Shown: piece by piece, positions 44,156 to 53,918 of the stretch
Layout: the number at the start of each line of letters is the position of its first letter
How positions within the stretch are numbered: the first letter of the stretch is position 1
NCBI RefSeq assembly: GCF_003383615.1
Contig: NZ_QNUL01000002.1
Span: 1 to 64,000 of the forward strand
Length of the DNA stretch: 64,000 nucleotides
Source of the DNA: Dyadobacter luteus
Lineage (GTDB): Bacteria; Bacteroidota; Bacteroidia; Cytophagales; Spirosomataceae
Reading direction: 5' to 3'
Made by a program: the position numbers and the translations under genes
Notes under the pieces: model-generated
Seen by the model: only the letters and a program-made list of their open reading frames with translations
Told to the model about the DNA's origin: nothing
The model's database searches: none

Positions 44156-45403
44156 TTATTTGAAACCAAACAGATAAGGGAGAACGAATATCACGATTAT
44201 AGTCCAAACCAGATAAATGGGAAGAAAGGTAGTAATACTCTTTTTTACATTCTCAATTCTTCCTGGTATGCCTATGGTTTTGAAGAGCTGGTAGGTGACC
44301 ACTAACAAATGGGCAAGAATCAGTATGTTACTCCCCAATACTGCGAGTCGGTTAGGGGTGACGCCCCAATTGGCAATCCTGAACATGATGGCTGACAGGG
44401 CAACACTGTTTACAGCAATGGTTATTACTGCAAGTGCAAACAGGATAATTGTCCCAATTTTATCGGCAGATTTACGGGCTATCTCAACAACAGAAAAAAG
44501 AATAAGTGCCATCACACCCACTAAAAGCAGATTGAAAATCAACAGAAACTCTCGATCATTGTATGGATCTTTACCTGTGTAAAATACAGTTCCCAGGTAC
44601 ACGGTCAGGATTAGAAGAACAATGGGGGCGAATATTCTTGCAATAACAGGCGGCACTTTTCCGACAATGTTAGGATTACTCCGAACAAGGTACGTAGCGA
44701 TAACCGGCGCTGCGCTAAGTCCCCAAGTACCCACGTATTTGAAATAATAGGTTTCAATCTTTATTCCGATGACAGAGAACAGCCCGATTGTCATTCCAGT
44801 CATGATAAATCCTGCGATCAGAATCAGCCCGGTCATTACTACAAAGTCTCCGTTAAACCTCAGAAAGTCAATCTTTTTGGTGTAGTCCTTATTATCGCCA
44901 CCAATAAAAATGTAGCCGAGAATGCCCCAAAGCAACATGGGAAGGTGAATGCATGCCAATACAAAGGTGTCGGTTTTCTCATTTCCGGGGAGTAAATTGA
45001 TGTAAATTGCCGGTATTAAAAAAGCTGTTGCAAAGCCGAGGATTTGGCGGATAGAAAACATATGTTGCTTCCAGATAAAGAAGGCGGTAAGAGCGGGAAA
45101 AACAACAAAAGGAACATTGCGGGAATAAAAGTACTCCGGATCTACAGATGTGAGATGGGGGATTTTTGCGATTAACCCTGCGATCAGGCAAAGGAAGAAA
45201 ACAAACGGAAGGTCTTTATTTAGGTTCCATGATGCTTCCTGATTGTCAAAATTTAGCCTTTCGTGCCATATCTGAACAGTTTTATTGTCGTGAAGGTCGG
45301 GGGAGAGCTGCGCAAATGATCTCCGAAAACTTGCCTTGTCTTCTCTGTACAAAGCTTCGAGCCGTTTAGGATTTTCCAGGTTGGCGATAATCTGTTCTTT
45401 CAT
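44156..45403 (-). CDS. DUF4153 membrane protein
   Basis: A 415-residue protein: about 65 soluble residues (KEQIIANLENPKRLEALYRED), then ten or so transmembrane segments from residue 66 to the end (FVFFLCLIAGLIAKI, FVLACIHLPMLLWGILGYIF and others). The pattern fits DUF4153, a family of integral membrane proteins of unknown function in Bacteroidota and Firmicutes. A 17-bp palindrome shared with the neighbouring operon lies 27 bases upstream, so it is probably under the same regulator. Confidence 0.8.
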   Translation of the reverse strand: MKEQIIANLENPKRLEALYREDKASFRRSFAQLSPDLHDNKTVQIWHERLNFDNQEASWNLNKDLPFVFFLCLIAGLIAKIPHLTSVDPEYFYSRNVPFVVFPALTAFFIWKQHMFSIRQILGFATAFLIPAIYINLLPGNEKTDTFVLACIHLPMLLWGILGYIFIGGDNKDYTKKIDFLRFNGDFVVMTGLILIAGFIMTGMTIGLFSVIGIKIETYYFKYVGTWGLSAAPVIATYLVRSNPNIVGKVPPVIARIFAPIVLLILTVYLGTVFYTGKDPYNDREFLLIFNLLLVGVMALILFSVVEIARKSADKIGTIILFALAVITIAVNSVALSAIMFRIANWGVTPNRLAVLGSNILILAHLLVVTYQLFKTIGIPGRIENVKKSITTFLPIYLVWTIIVIFVLPYLFGFK

Positions 45404-45429
45404 GGATGTAATTAAGTTTGATTAAAAGT

Positions 45430-45446
45430 ACTTTGAATTGCAAAGT
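45430..45446. promoter_or_regulatory. Operator copy upstream of the DUF4153 gene
   Basis: ACTTTG-AATTG-CAAAGT, a 6-bp inverted repeat with a 5-base spacer, matches the palindrome at 46402-46418. It overlaps the sequence TTACTTTG on the minus strand, a weak -7 box for the DUF4153 gene. Confidence 0.65.
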
Positions 45447-45469
45447 AAAATGATAAAAAAATAGCTGTT

Positions 45470-45769
45470 TTATTTTTGACTCCTGATCAGACTTTCCAGT
45501 GCTGCCAAATGCTCTTCAAAAGCTTTCCGACCTGCTTTGGTAATGAAATAGCTCGTGTTAGGCTTACGACCAATAAAAGTTTTGTTAATTCCAATTAGCT
45601 CTTCCTTTTCCAGGGCCTTCAGGTGACTTGCCAGATTGCCATCTGTTAATTCCAGATATTCTTTCAAACTATTAAAATCAAGCGCATCATTCACAGCCAG
45701 AACAGACATGATGCCCAACCTGACTCTGCTCTCAAAAGCTTTATTAAGTGCATGAATGATTGCTTTCAC
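45470..45769 (-). CDS. Winged-helix transcriptional regulator (HTH_34-like)
   Basis: About 99 residues from a GTG start at 45769, which overlaps the stop of the preceding gene (GTGA). The open frame reaches further up to 45835, but that part lies inside the preceding gene. The protein is a winged helix of the PF13601 type: FESRVRLGIMSVLAVN, then FNSLKEYLELTDGNLASHLKAL (recognition helix) and the wing FIGRKPNTSYF. Such regulators control neighbouring membrane proteins. It should bind the shared ACTTTG palindrome. Confidence 0.8.
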   Translation of the reverse strand: MKAIIHALNKAFESRVRLGIMSVLAVNDALDFNSLKEYLELTDGNLASHLKALEKEELIGINKTFIGRKPNTSYFITKAGRKAFEEHLAALESLIRSQK

Positions 45770-46395
45770 TTTTCGTATTTCAGGTGCATGATAATACCAT
45801 ACACGATGTGCATAATTCCAAAACCAATAGCCCATAGCAGAAGTGCATGTTCTACGAAATAGGCGGCTATCAAACCAAGTACAATTTGTATAAATCCAAG
45901 GTATCTCAGATCGTCATAAGTAAATCTGCTGGCATTAATAAGTGCTAAACCGTAAAATAGTAACGTGGCAGGTGCGATTAAAACCAGCATTCCTTTTGCA
46001 AAAAGGATCAGGATAAAAATTCCACCTGTTACGAGCGGTATGGCCATATTGATCACAAGCCTTTTCGCCGCTGCATTCCATAATTTTTCACCATTCCTGC
46101 CGGATTTCCGATGAGCAAGAAAAATAGCAGTTCCGATTGCAAGAACGAGCATCGACAAGGTGATTACGAAAAGATCGGTATTGCCTGTTATATCCTCGCG
46201 TGAAACAGCCGAATAATCCAGAATTGTACCCGTGTAACGCGCGTAAAAAGACTGTCGGACCAGAAATGCCCCTACCAACGCATAAACCCCTGCCATCACT
46301 CCCGACATTCCTGAAAGAGACAGAAATTTGGTTGATCGCTCCATCATAGAACGGATCTCGGTGAGGTCTTTGATGTATTCTTGCTCTGTTTTCAT
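45766..46395 (-). CDS. Membrane protein co-transcribed with the winged-helix regulator
   Basis: A 209-residue protein from the ATG at 46395 (MKTEQEYIKDLTEIRSMMER); the further in-frame upstream codons precede the promoter and are not used. A soluble helix of 25 residues is followed by about six transmembrane segments. No family is recognised. It overlaps the regulator gene by four bases. The same operator as in front of DUF4153 lies seven bases upstream, so both membrane proteins are probably controlled together. Confidence 0.8.
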   Translation of the reverse strand: MKTEQEYIKDLTEIRSMMERSTKFLSLSGMSGVMAGVYALVGAFLVRQSFYARYTGTILDYSAVSREDITGNTDLFVITLSMLVLAIGTAIFLAHRKSGRNGEKLWNAAAKRLVINMAIPLVTGGIFILILFAKGMLVLIAPATLLFYGLALINASRFTYDDLRYLGFIQIVLGLIAAYFVEHALLLWAIGFGIMHIVYGIIMHLKYEK

Positions 46396-46401
46396 AAAAG
46401 T

Positions 46402-46444
46402 ACTTTGTGTTTCAAAGTTAAAAATATGTTTCGGTATTTTGCAA
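46402..46444 (-). promoter_or_regulatory. Promoter with overlapping operator for the membrane protein/regulator operon
   Basis: On the minus strand, TTG (46444-46442), a 21-base spacer and TAACTTTG (46420-46413) form a consensus Bacteroidota promoter. The palindrome ACTTTG-TGTTT-CAAAGT (46402-46418) covers the -7 box and the expected transcription start, so bound regulator would repress. Confidence 0.75.
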
Positions 46445-46576
46445 GAGGATGACGAAAAAAGTTTCATGATCTTCATCTGCCACACAGTGCACTTCGGTCT
46501 CGTCCTTTACCTCCTTACCTGAATATATCATGTTCTTCTCCTGTACAAATAGGTAATTTTTTTTACTATATTAATC

Positions 46577-46605
46577 TTGTAGATTAAATAGAATAATTAC
46601 ATTTG
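46577..46605 (+). promoter_or_regulatory. Probable promoter of the susC operon
   Basis: TTG (46577-46579), an 18-base spacer and TACATTTG (46598-46605) fit the Bacteroidota consensus. The start codon of the SusC-like gene is 275 bases further on. Positions 46606-46879 contain no gene, so the transcript would have a long AT-rich leader. Confidence 0.55.
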
Positions 46606-46879
46606 TGTCATACTAACAATTAAATCTTCATTAATAGGATTTTTTAAATACAATATTAGCTTCAATAATAAAAAGTGCGTGTTGGATTGGATTCGAGAAG
46701 TTGGATGGCACATAAAGCCTGGCCCCTGAAATAGAAAAAAACGAAGATGGATAATCAGATATGTACTGAATTAAGTGACGATTTGGTTTATCCTATTTAA
46801 TATATAGAATTTATATTTTAACACTATCAGATAATCTGAACTACATCAATTCAATTAAGAAAAACAGGGGCTATTTTTT

Positions 46880-49800
46880 ATGAAAAAAGTTTTCAGTGGA
46901 TTAGTAATTGCTTTCGCCCTCACCGGACAGGGAAGGGTGGTCCAGGCAGAACGGATAGGTACACTGCGGCATTTTGCTGTGGACCGTACAATCCGTGGAG
47001 TGGTCAAAGATGACAAGGGGGAAGTACTTCCCGGCGTCAGTATTGTCCTGAAGGGTACCACACGAGGAACGTCTACGGATGTAAACGGGAAATTTGAGTT
47101 TACTGCTCCTGAGCAAGGCGGGACGCTGATATTCTCATTTGTAGGATATGTGCAGCAGCAGGTCGTTTTGGATAGTCGCTCGGCATTAGATGTAGTGCTG
47201 ATGCCAGATACCAAATCATTGGAAGAACTGGTTGTGGTAGGTTACGGAACTCAGAAAAAAAGTGACTTAACAGGGGCTATTTCCAGTTTGACTGAGCAGC
47301 AAATTCGTGAAAGACCAGTACAAAACGTCGTACAGGCGTTGCAGGGAAAAGTGTCCGGGGTAGATATTACATCCAATCAGCGTCCGGGGGAAGTAGGCAG
47401 AATCCGTATTCGTGGAAACAGGTCTATTAATGCTTCCAACGAACCGCTTTATGTAATCGACGGTATTCCTCTCTCTGCCAGTGAAGTAGCAGCGATTAAT
47501 CCCAATGATATTGCTTCCGTAGAAGTACTGAAGGATGCTTCTGCAACAGCTATTTATGGTTCCAGAGGAGCCAATGGTGTTATTCTGATCAACTATAAAG
47601 AAGGTAAAAAAGGCAAAACTTCTATTAACTATGATGTAAGCTATACCTCTGCTAAAATCCACTCGACTACCGATTGGATGAATGCCGGACAATTGCTCAA
47701 CTGGCAACGACAAGCGCATATCAACGGTGGTACTTACACAGGGAAATACGGCACCGCTCCTGATCCTGATTTTGATGTACAAACTTTCGGAGGAGGTGAG
47801 GAGTCAGGTATCAATAATATTCGTACCGCGTACCAGTGGAATGCTGATGGCACAGTACAAATGAGAGCAGCGACTGCTGACGAGGTTGCAGCAGGCTACG
47901 CCGCCAGTGTACCGGTTTACAATTCGGAAAATCTGTTTGACCAGAACTGGATGGATCTTGTAACAAGAACCGGAAGAACACAAAACCACCAGCTTTCACT
48001 TTCATCCGGTAGTGATAATTCCCGTGTGTATCTTTCTCTTGGTTATCTGAACCAGCTCGGGACATTGAAAGACCAGGATTTTAACAGATATTCTCTGAAC
48101 CTGAAAGGGGACATTACACCGCGGAAATGGCTTACTGTAGGTCTTGCACTGAACGGTGTCTATTCAAAACAGAATTACGGAACTTCTGAAAACTCATCCA
48201 ACAGTGGTGCCAAAGATTCTTACGGACAAGCCTTGGCTCTGATGCCGTACGCAAGTGCATTCGATGCGAATGGTCAGTATCTTAATACCAACAGAGAAGG
48301 ACTTTCCGCGCATAACGTACTTTTAAATATTGAGAATTCTACGAACGAACATAAGCTTGCTTCAGTTTTATCCAATCTGTTTGCGGAAATCCGATTTACC
48401 GATTGGTTGAAATTTTCTTCAAAATTCGGTGCGCAGTATAGTGACAAAGAATATGGTTCTTTCTTTGGACCCAATTACACCAATCCTTTCAGCGCCGTAG
48501 GTACTGCACCCCTGATCGGATACAATTCGCATAATAAGAGTCTGGGCTGGACGCTGGAAAACTTACTTTTCCTGAATAAACAATTTGGTGTTCACAGTAT
48601 CGGAATCACCGCACTTCAATCTTCACAACAGAACACCAATAACGGAATCAATATTCGTGCGCAGGGGATTACATTTCCTTCTTCTCAATGGTATAACCTG
48701 GCAGCCAATGCAACCGGGATTCCGATGGGATACGGTACATCCTACAGCCGTTCGGCACTGGCGTCCTACATGGGACGTATCAACTATGGCTTGATGGACC
48801 GGTTCCTGCTGACACTTTCAGGTCGTTGGGATGGAGCTTCCGTTCTTGCGAGAGGCAATAAGTGGGCATTTTTCCCGTCTGCAGCTGTAGCGTGGAAACT
48901 TGAAGAAGAGGCATTTATTAAACAAATTGACTGGGTTAGTCAGTTGAAATTGCGTTACAGCTGGGGGAGGACCGGTAACTCATCGGTGGCAGCCTATTCT
49001 ACAGGTGGTTCTATAATAGGTGCTGGCTATGTATTCAATGAAACCCAGGCTGCCGGTTACAAGTCGGCTTCCATGCCCAATCAGGATCTGCGTTGGGAGA
49101 AAACGGCTCAGCAAAATATCGGTCTGGACTTCGCTCTGTTTAAAAACCGCATATCGGGATCTCTTGAAGCCTACCGTGCCGAAACCAGTGATTTGTTGAT
49201 GTCAAGATCCATTCCTCCGGTTTTAGGCTACACCAGCATTCTGAGCAATATTGGACGTACGCAAAACAGTGGGATAGAGATATCCATTTCATCCGTGAAT
49301 GTACACAGCAAGAACTTTACCTGGAAAACAGATTTCAACTGGTCGACTAACAAAGAAAAGATTCTTGAATTGACAAGTGGTGCAGTAGATGATCTTGCGA
49401 ATGGTTGGTACATCGGTCAGCCGATATCTGTATTCAGAGATTATCAGTATGACAGACTTTGGCAGAATACAGCCGAAGATGCACGTTTGATTGAGCTTTA
49501 CAAAAAGATTGGAAACATTACTGCATTGCCTGGTCAGGTAAAAATTAAAGATCAGCCATTGATCACAGCAACAAGTGGAGAAGCCAATTCAAAATCTGTG
49601 ACGCTCGCCAGCGGTGAAGTTGTCACTTATGTCGACAATGGATTTGGGGTGATTAACGATAGTGATAAAGCGATCTTGGGAAGCAATCGTCCTGCATGGA
49701 CAGCCGGACTTACCAATACATTCGGTTATAGAAATTTCGAACTTACTTTCTTTTTGCAAGCGCGTATCAATAATCTGTACTATGGTGCTTTGCAAACCTA

Positions 49801-50173
49801 TGGACGTCGCGTGGAAACGGATACATGGAGCCCTGAAAACACCGGAGCTGCTTACCCACAGCCGACTACAGCTACATTTACCAACTATAATAATGTACGC
49901 AACTATGCGAACGGCTCGCTTGTAGCACTACGTAATATCTCTCTCACCTATACGCTTCCTCAGTCGCTGGCGGACCGCTATAAACTGGGCAATTTCCAGG
50001 TTTACACGCAGGTATTGAATCCATTCCTTTGGGGTGGAGAGGCCGTGAAAACTGGTTTGAACACAGAAGATATCACAGGCTGGGATACCACTGCCGGAGC
50101 GCAGTCCGGAGGACAAACCAACAACACAATTTTGAATCGCAGTTTCGTATTGGGATTGAGAGTAACGCTTTAA
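46880..50173 (+). CDS. SusC/RagA-family TonB-dependent outer-membrane transporter
   Basis: A 1,097-residue protein. The signal peptide (residues 1-24) is followed by a carboxypeptidase-regulatory-like domain (IRGVVKDDKGEVLPGVSIVLKGTTRGTSTD), the TonB-box region LEELVVVGYGTQKKSDLTG and the plug domain (LQGKVSGVDITSNQRPGE, the run PLYVIDGIPL and EVLKDASATAIYGSRGANGVI). The beta barrel fills the rest and ends in FVLGLRVTL. It should import oligosaccharide or related ligands with its SusD partner, 19 bases downstream. A sulfatase gene in the same operon points to a sulfated substrate. Confidence 0.95.
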   Translation: MKKVFSGLVIAFALTGQGRVVQAERIGTLRHFAVDRTIRGVVKDDKGEVLPGVSIVLKGTTRGTSTDVNGKFEFTAPEQGGTLIFSFVGYVQQQVVLDSRSALDVVLMPDTKSLEELVVVGYGTQKKSDLTGAISSLTEQQIRERPVQNVVQALQGKVSGVDITSNQRPGEVGRIRIRGNRSINASNEPLYVIDGIPLSASEVAAINPNDIASVEVLKDASATAIYGSRGANGVILINYKEGKKGKTSINYDVSYTSAKIHSTTDWMNAGQLLNWQRQAHINGGTYTGKYGTAPDPDFDVQTFGGGEESGINNIRTAYQWNADGTVQMRAATADEVAAGYAASVPVYNSENLFDQNWMDLVTRTGRTQNHQLSLSSGSDNSRVYLSLGYLNQLGTLKDQDFNRYSLNLKGDITPRKWLTVGLALNGVYSKQNYGTSENSSNSGAKDSYGQALALMPYASAFDANGQYLNTNREGLSAHNVLLNIENSTNEHKLASVLSNLFAEIRFTDWLKFSSKFGAQYSDKEYGSFFGPNYTNPFSAVGTAPLIGYNSHNKSLGWTLENLLFLNKQFGVHSIGITALQSSQQNTNNGINIRAQGITFPSSQWYNLAANATGIPMGYGTSYSRSALASYMGRINYGLMDRFLLTLSGRWDGASVLARGNKWAFFPSAAVAWKLEEEAFIKQIDWVSQLKLRYSWGRTGNSSVAAYSTGGSIIGAGYVFNETQAAGYKSASMPNQDLRWEKTAQQNIGLDFALFKNRISGSLEAYRAETSDLLMSRSIPPVLGYTSILSNIGRTQNSGIEISISSVNVHSKNFTWKTDFNWSTNKEKILELTSGAVDDLANGWYIGQPISVFRDYQYDRLWQNTAEDARLIELYKKIGNITALPGQVKIKDQPLITATSGEANSKSVTLASGEVVTYVDNGFGVINDSDKAILGSNRPAWTAGLTNTFGYRNFELTFFLQARINNLYYGALQTYGRRVETDTWSPENTGAAYPQPTTATFTNYNNVRNYANGSLVALRNISLTYTLPQSLADRYKLGNFQVYTQVLNPFLWGGEAVKTGLNTEDITGWDTTAGAQSGGQTNNTILNRSFVLGLRVTL

Positions 50174-50192
50174 CTTTTAGAGTAAGATCAAA

Positions 50193-52445
50193 ATGAAAAA
50201 ATATATCATACCCATTTTATCATTGATACCACTGGCTTCCTGCGAGAATTTCCTTGAAGAGAAAATGGTATCTACCATTACACAGGATTATTTCGAATCG
50301 GAAAAGGGAGCAGAAGAACTCGTAGTTGCTTCCTATAATACGCTTCGCTGGAAATACGGATTTATGGAAGGTCCCTATATGTTTGAAACCGGTACAGATA
50401 TTACTGAGCCAACAGACAACAACTGGGCAACGATCAGTCCGGCAGTATGGGCCCCGACGGGAGAAGCAGGGAGTTACTCCAATAACCTGATGGGCTATTA
50501 CGCTACGCAATTGCTTGGTGGATATCCGATCATTAACGATTGTAATAAAGCGATTGAAATCATTACCAAACTTGCACCCGGCAAATTCGGAACGGACAAG
50601 GATTTTGCGAACAGAAGGCTTTCGGAGGTATATTTCCTTCGCGCCTGGACGTACTATATGCTGGTTACGCAGTTGGGCGATGTTCCTATGCCTTTGGCGA
50701 GCAACAATTCGCTTCCTGCGGCGTTCAATTTTCCTAAATCTACATCAGCTGAGATTTATGCAAGAATCATCGGTGATCTGAGATTTGCACATGCCAATCT
50801 GCCCACCACACAGGCTGAGAGAGGGCGTATTACCAAGTATGCTGTAGCGCATTTATTGGCAAAACTGTATTTGCAAAGAGACCAGGCTAAGGATTTCGGA
50901 CAATATCGTAATGCTGACGGGACTGTCAATAACAATGATGCCAACGCACATTTAGGATTGCTTTACAAAGGCAAAGGTGCAAATGACCTTGACTCGGCTA
51001 AAATTTTCTCAACAGAAGTGATCAATGGTCTTTCAGCTTCAAACGGTGGTCAATACGGCGGTTTGGCTGCTGATTACTGGAGCTTGTTCAAAACGGCACG
51101 CGGAGATTGGAGCAACGAAAGTAATGCTGAGATCATTCTTCAGGCTTCGTATGGAAATAATCTGGACAATGGTCGCTATGGGATGCGTACCACTGCGGCG
51201 TTCACTTGTGATTACACCAATGCAGCCTGGAATTTACCGTCTAAAACATGGGCTTATGGGTTGAGAAAAGGAACAGGATTTTTACCAACCGACTGGGGGT
51301 ACGACGTTTTTACGGACAAGGTAAATGATTCTAGATTTGAGAAGAGCTTTCAGATCGAATATGAAAGTGCATCGTTCAATAACGGAACATTGCAGGATGG
51401 TCCGGGACTTGCCTACACGGATGAGAATAACAAATCGTTAGCATGGACTGCTGAGGAGGTGGCTTACTTCAATGCGAATATCCAACCGGATTATAACCGT
51501 ACGTCCTGGGGCGGAAGAAAAGCAGTGTTAGGGCAGAGGAAAATCGGACGGGGAGATCTTGGATTAGTATTTCTTGAAAATACAAAGGAAACTGCCATTG
51601 ACTATCTGGAGGCAGTGTCCCAGCCTTATGTCCTGTATCCACGTTGGGTGAAAAAAGATGGAGCCTACTATTACCGCAAAACAGGTGTAGACAGATTGTC
51701 TTCAAACACAGGATTGCTTTTAGGCAGAACGTTACGTCCTTCTTCACGGAAGTTCATAGATCCTAACCGCAGTACAGTGGACAATCACTTCGGTACAAGA
51801 GATGTAGCGATTTTCAGATTGGCAGAAACCTATCTGATCCGGGCTGAAGTATTGGGAAGACAAGGGAATTATGGTGCTGCTCTGAATGATATTAACGTTG
51901 TGAGAGCAAGAGCAGCGTACAAAGCAGGGGAGTCGAGAGCAGAGGTACTGGCGCGCATTTATCCTGGCTCAGAAAGTTTAGCGAAGTCGGAGAAAACATA
52001 CCCATACTCAGCTTCTGCAGATACTTACAGTAAAATTAAAGCAGATGCATCTTACTGGGACGGAGCTTCTCCTAAGTCTAAACTGGAAAATTACCCTGCA
52101 GAAGCAGTAACGGCAGCGCAGCGCTTTATTCATTTTATATACAATGAATATTCAAGAGAATTCAATTCGGAGCAAATTGTATATGAGGGAATTCACCACG
52201 CAGGAATTCAGCTTGAAAGGGTTTTACATCACAATCAGCTGGCTTCTTCAAAAGTGGGCAACTGGCCGGTATCCGATAATCCTGTAAATAGCAACGGACA
52301 GAATGGAAATGGAAAAGGGGTGTTTCAGGCGAAGGATACCTTCAAGCCGTTTCCGCAATCTTATATTAATATGCTAACAGACGAAAAAGGTGCTCCTTTG
52401 GATCAAGCGCAAGCTGCCAAATACCAGAATCCGGGTTACAACTAA
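50193..52445 (+). CDS. SusD/RagB-family lipoprotein, unusually long
   Basis: A 750-residue surface lipoprotein. The signal is MKKYIIPILSLIPLASC with the lipobox Cys at residue 17. The SusD-type tetratricopeptide framework is seen in AEELVVASYNTLRW, the run FLRAWTYYMLVTQLGDVP, and in RLAETYLIRAEVLGRQGNYGAALNDINVVRARA. It is longer than most SusD proteins (usually about 500-650), the extra length lying in the middle and C-terminal parts. It binds substrate over the SusC channel. Confidence 0.95.
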   Translation: MKKYIIPILSLIPLASCENFLEEKMVSTITQDYFESEKGAEELVVASYNTLRWKYGFMEGPYMFETGTDITEPTDNNWATISPAVWAPTGEAGSYSNNLMGYYATQLLGGYPIINDCNKAIEIITKLAPGKFGTDKDFANRRLSEVYFLRAWTYYMLVTQLGDVPMPLASNNSLPAAFNFPKSTSAEIYARIIGDLRFAHANLPTTQAERGRITKYAVAHLLAKLYLQRDQAKDFGQYRNADGTVNNNDANAHLGLLYKGKGANDLDSAKIFSTEVINGLSASNGGQYGGLAADYWSLFKTARGDWSNESNAEIILQASYGNNLDNGRYGMRTTAAFTCDYTNAAWNLPSKTWAYGLRKGTGFLPTDWGYDVFTDKVNDSRFEKSFQIEYESASFNNGTLQDGPGLAYTDENNKSLAWTAEEVAYFNANIQPDYNRTSWGGRKAVLGQRKIGRGDLGLVFLENTKETAIDYLEAVSQPYVLYPRWVKKDGAYYYRKTGVDRLSSNTGLLLGRTLRPSSRKFIDPNRSTVDNHFGTRDVAIFRLAETYLIRAEVLGRQGNYGAALNDINVVRARAAYKAGESRAEVLARIYPGSESLAKSEKTYPYSASADTYSKIKADASYWDGASPKSKLENYPAEAVTAAQRFIHFIYNEYSREFNSEQIVYEGIHHAGIQLERVLHHNQLASSKVGNWPVSDNPVNSNGQNGNGKGVFQAKDTFKPFPQSYINMLTDEKGAPLDQAQAAKYQNPGYN

Positions 52446-52455
52446 TAGATAAATA

Positions 52456-53835
52456 ATGAATAGAATGCTCAAAAATGTGAGCGCAGTATTGTGCGGCCTG
52501 CTGATGGCCGCACAATCTTTTGCGCAGCAGTCACCCAATATCGTTTTCATCCTGGCCGATGATCTTGGCTATGGAGATATTGGCATACATGGACAAACGA
52601 AGATTAAAACACCCAATATTGATGCACTCGCGAAAGAAGGAGCGAGGTTTACCGATTTTCACGCCGGAGCTCCTGTGTGTTCGCCTTCACGTAGTGTGCT
52701 CATTACCGGTTTGCATACGGGGCATACTACCGTTCGGGGCAATGCAACTAAGCAGGGCGGTATAGCCGGTACAAAAGGAAAGTCAACCGTTTACCGTACC
52801 AATCTTGCCAAAGATGATTTCACTGTAGGGAATCTGATGCAGCAGTCAGGTTACACAACGGCTTTGATGGGTAAATGGCATTTGGATGGTTATGATACAT
52901 TGGCAACCCCCATTCACAGGGGTTTTGATACTTTCTCTGGCTGGCTGATCAGTTATACGGGAACCTATGCGAATGGTTACTGGCCCGCTCAACGTTACAC
53001 GGATGGGAAATTGCTGGAAGTTCCCCGCAATGCGTCCGGTAAGAAAGGATATTACACCGATGATATCTGTACAGATGAAAGCCTGGCATTTTTGTCAAAA
53101 CAAAAGAATGCGACAAAGCCGTTTCTGCTGATGATCAATTACAACAGTCCTCACTCGCCTTTGGATGCGGTAGACAGTACGATTTACAAGAATGAGAACT
53201 GGCCTGAGGACATGAAGATATATGGTGCAATGGTGCATCATCTGGATGAAAATGTAGGGAAAATCAAACGCTACCTGATCGAAAGCGGATTATCAAAGAA
53301 TACGATCGTTTTCTTCTGTTCCGATAATGGCCCAAGGTCAGAACCTTCACCGCAGCAAACCGCTGTAGCCGATTTCTTTGATTCGAACGGAGCACTTCGT
53401 GGTTATAAGCGCGATCTGTATGAAGGTGGTATCAGAGTACCAATGCTGGTTTGGGCGCCGGGTTTGATCAAGGCAGGAACAGTGAGTAAAGAGCCGGGTT
53501 ATTTTGCCGATCTGATGCCTACATTTGCTGATATCGCCAAATCGAAGGTGAAATATCAAACGGATGGAGTCAGTGTTTTACCATTTGCCAAAGGGCAGAA
53601 GTCGGCTAAACCACGTTTCCTGTATTGGGAATTTTTTGAGAAAGGTTTTGAGCAATCTGTCAGATATGGAAAATGGAAGGCGATTAAAACCAAAGGAAAA
53701 ACCGAACTGTATGATATAGAAAAGGATCTGAGCGAGACCAGGGATGTTGCCGCTCAACATCCGGATGTACTGAAAACGATTGAGAATTATCTTTCTAAAG
53801 CAAGAACAGAATCACCTTTCTGGCCGGTGGATTAG
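52456..53835 (+). CDS. Sulfatase (formylglycine-dependent, arylsulfatase-like)
   Basis: A 459-residue secreted enzyme. The signal peptide ends near FAQ. The N-terminal core has NIVFILADDLGYGDIG (metal-binding Asp pair), and the catalytic motif CSPSR at residues 75-79 is the sequence matured to formylglycine. FFCSDNGPRSEPSP provides the second metal-binding Asp-Asn. The start lies 10 bases after the susD stop, so it is the third gene of the operon. The enzyme should remove sulfate from the imported glycan or a small sulfate ester. Confidence 0.95.
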   Translation: MNRMLKNVSAVLCGLLMAAQSFAQQSPNIVFILADDLGYGDIGIHGQTKIKTPNIDALAKEGARFTDFHAGAPVCSPSRSVLITGLHTGHTTVRGNATKQGGIAGTKGKSTVYRTNLAKDDFTVGNLMQQSGYTTALMGKWHLDGYDTLATPIHRGFDTFSGWLISYTGTYANGYWPAQRYTDGKLLEVPRNASGKKGYYTDDICTDESLAFLSKQKNATKPFLLMINYNSPHSPLDAVDSTIYKNENWPEDMKIYGAMVHHLDENVGKIKRYLIESGLSKNTIVFFCSDNGPRSEPSPQQTAVADFFDSNGALRGYKRDLYEGGIRVPMLVWAPGLIKAGTVSKEPGYFADLMPTFADIAKSKVKYQTDGVSVLPFAKGQKSAKPRFLYWEFFEKGFEQSVRYGKWKAIKTKGKTELYDIEKDLSETRDVAAQHPDVLKTIENYLSKARTESPFWPVD

Positions 53836-53865
53836 GAAGGAAGTTTTTATATCAGTTTAAAAGCA

Positions 53866-53899
53866 AATCGGGCTGCCCTGGAAACAAGGCAGCCCGATT
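53866..53899. terminator. Bidirectional terminator between the sulfatase and purL genes
   Basis: AATCGGGCTGCC pairs with GGCAGCCCGATT around a 10-base loop, between the converging sulfatase and purL genes. Confidence 0.85.
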
Positions 53900-53918
53900 A
53901 TATTATAAGGATATCTGA

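Noticed and set aside
46606..46879. Riboswitch in the long leader of the susC operon
   Set aside because: The sequence is AT-rich without a stable or recognisable aptamer; only the promoter can be supported.
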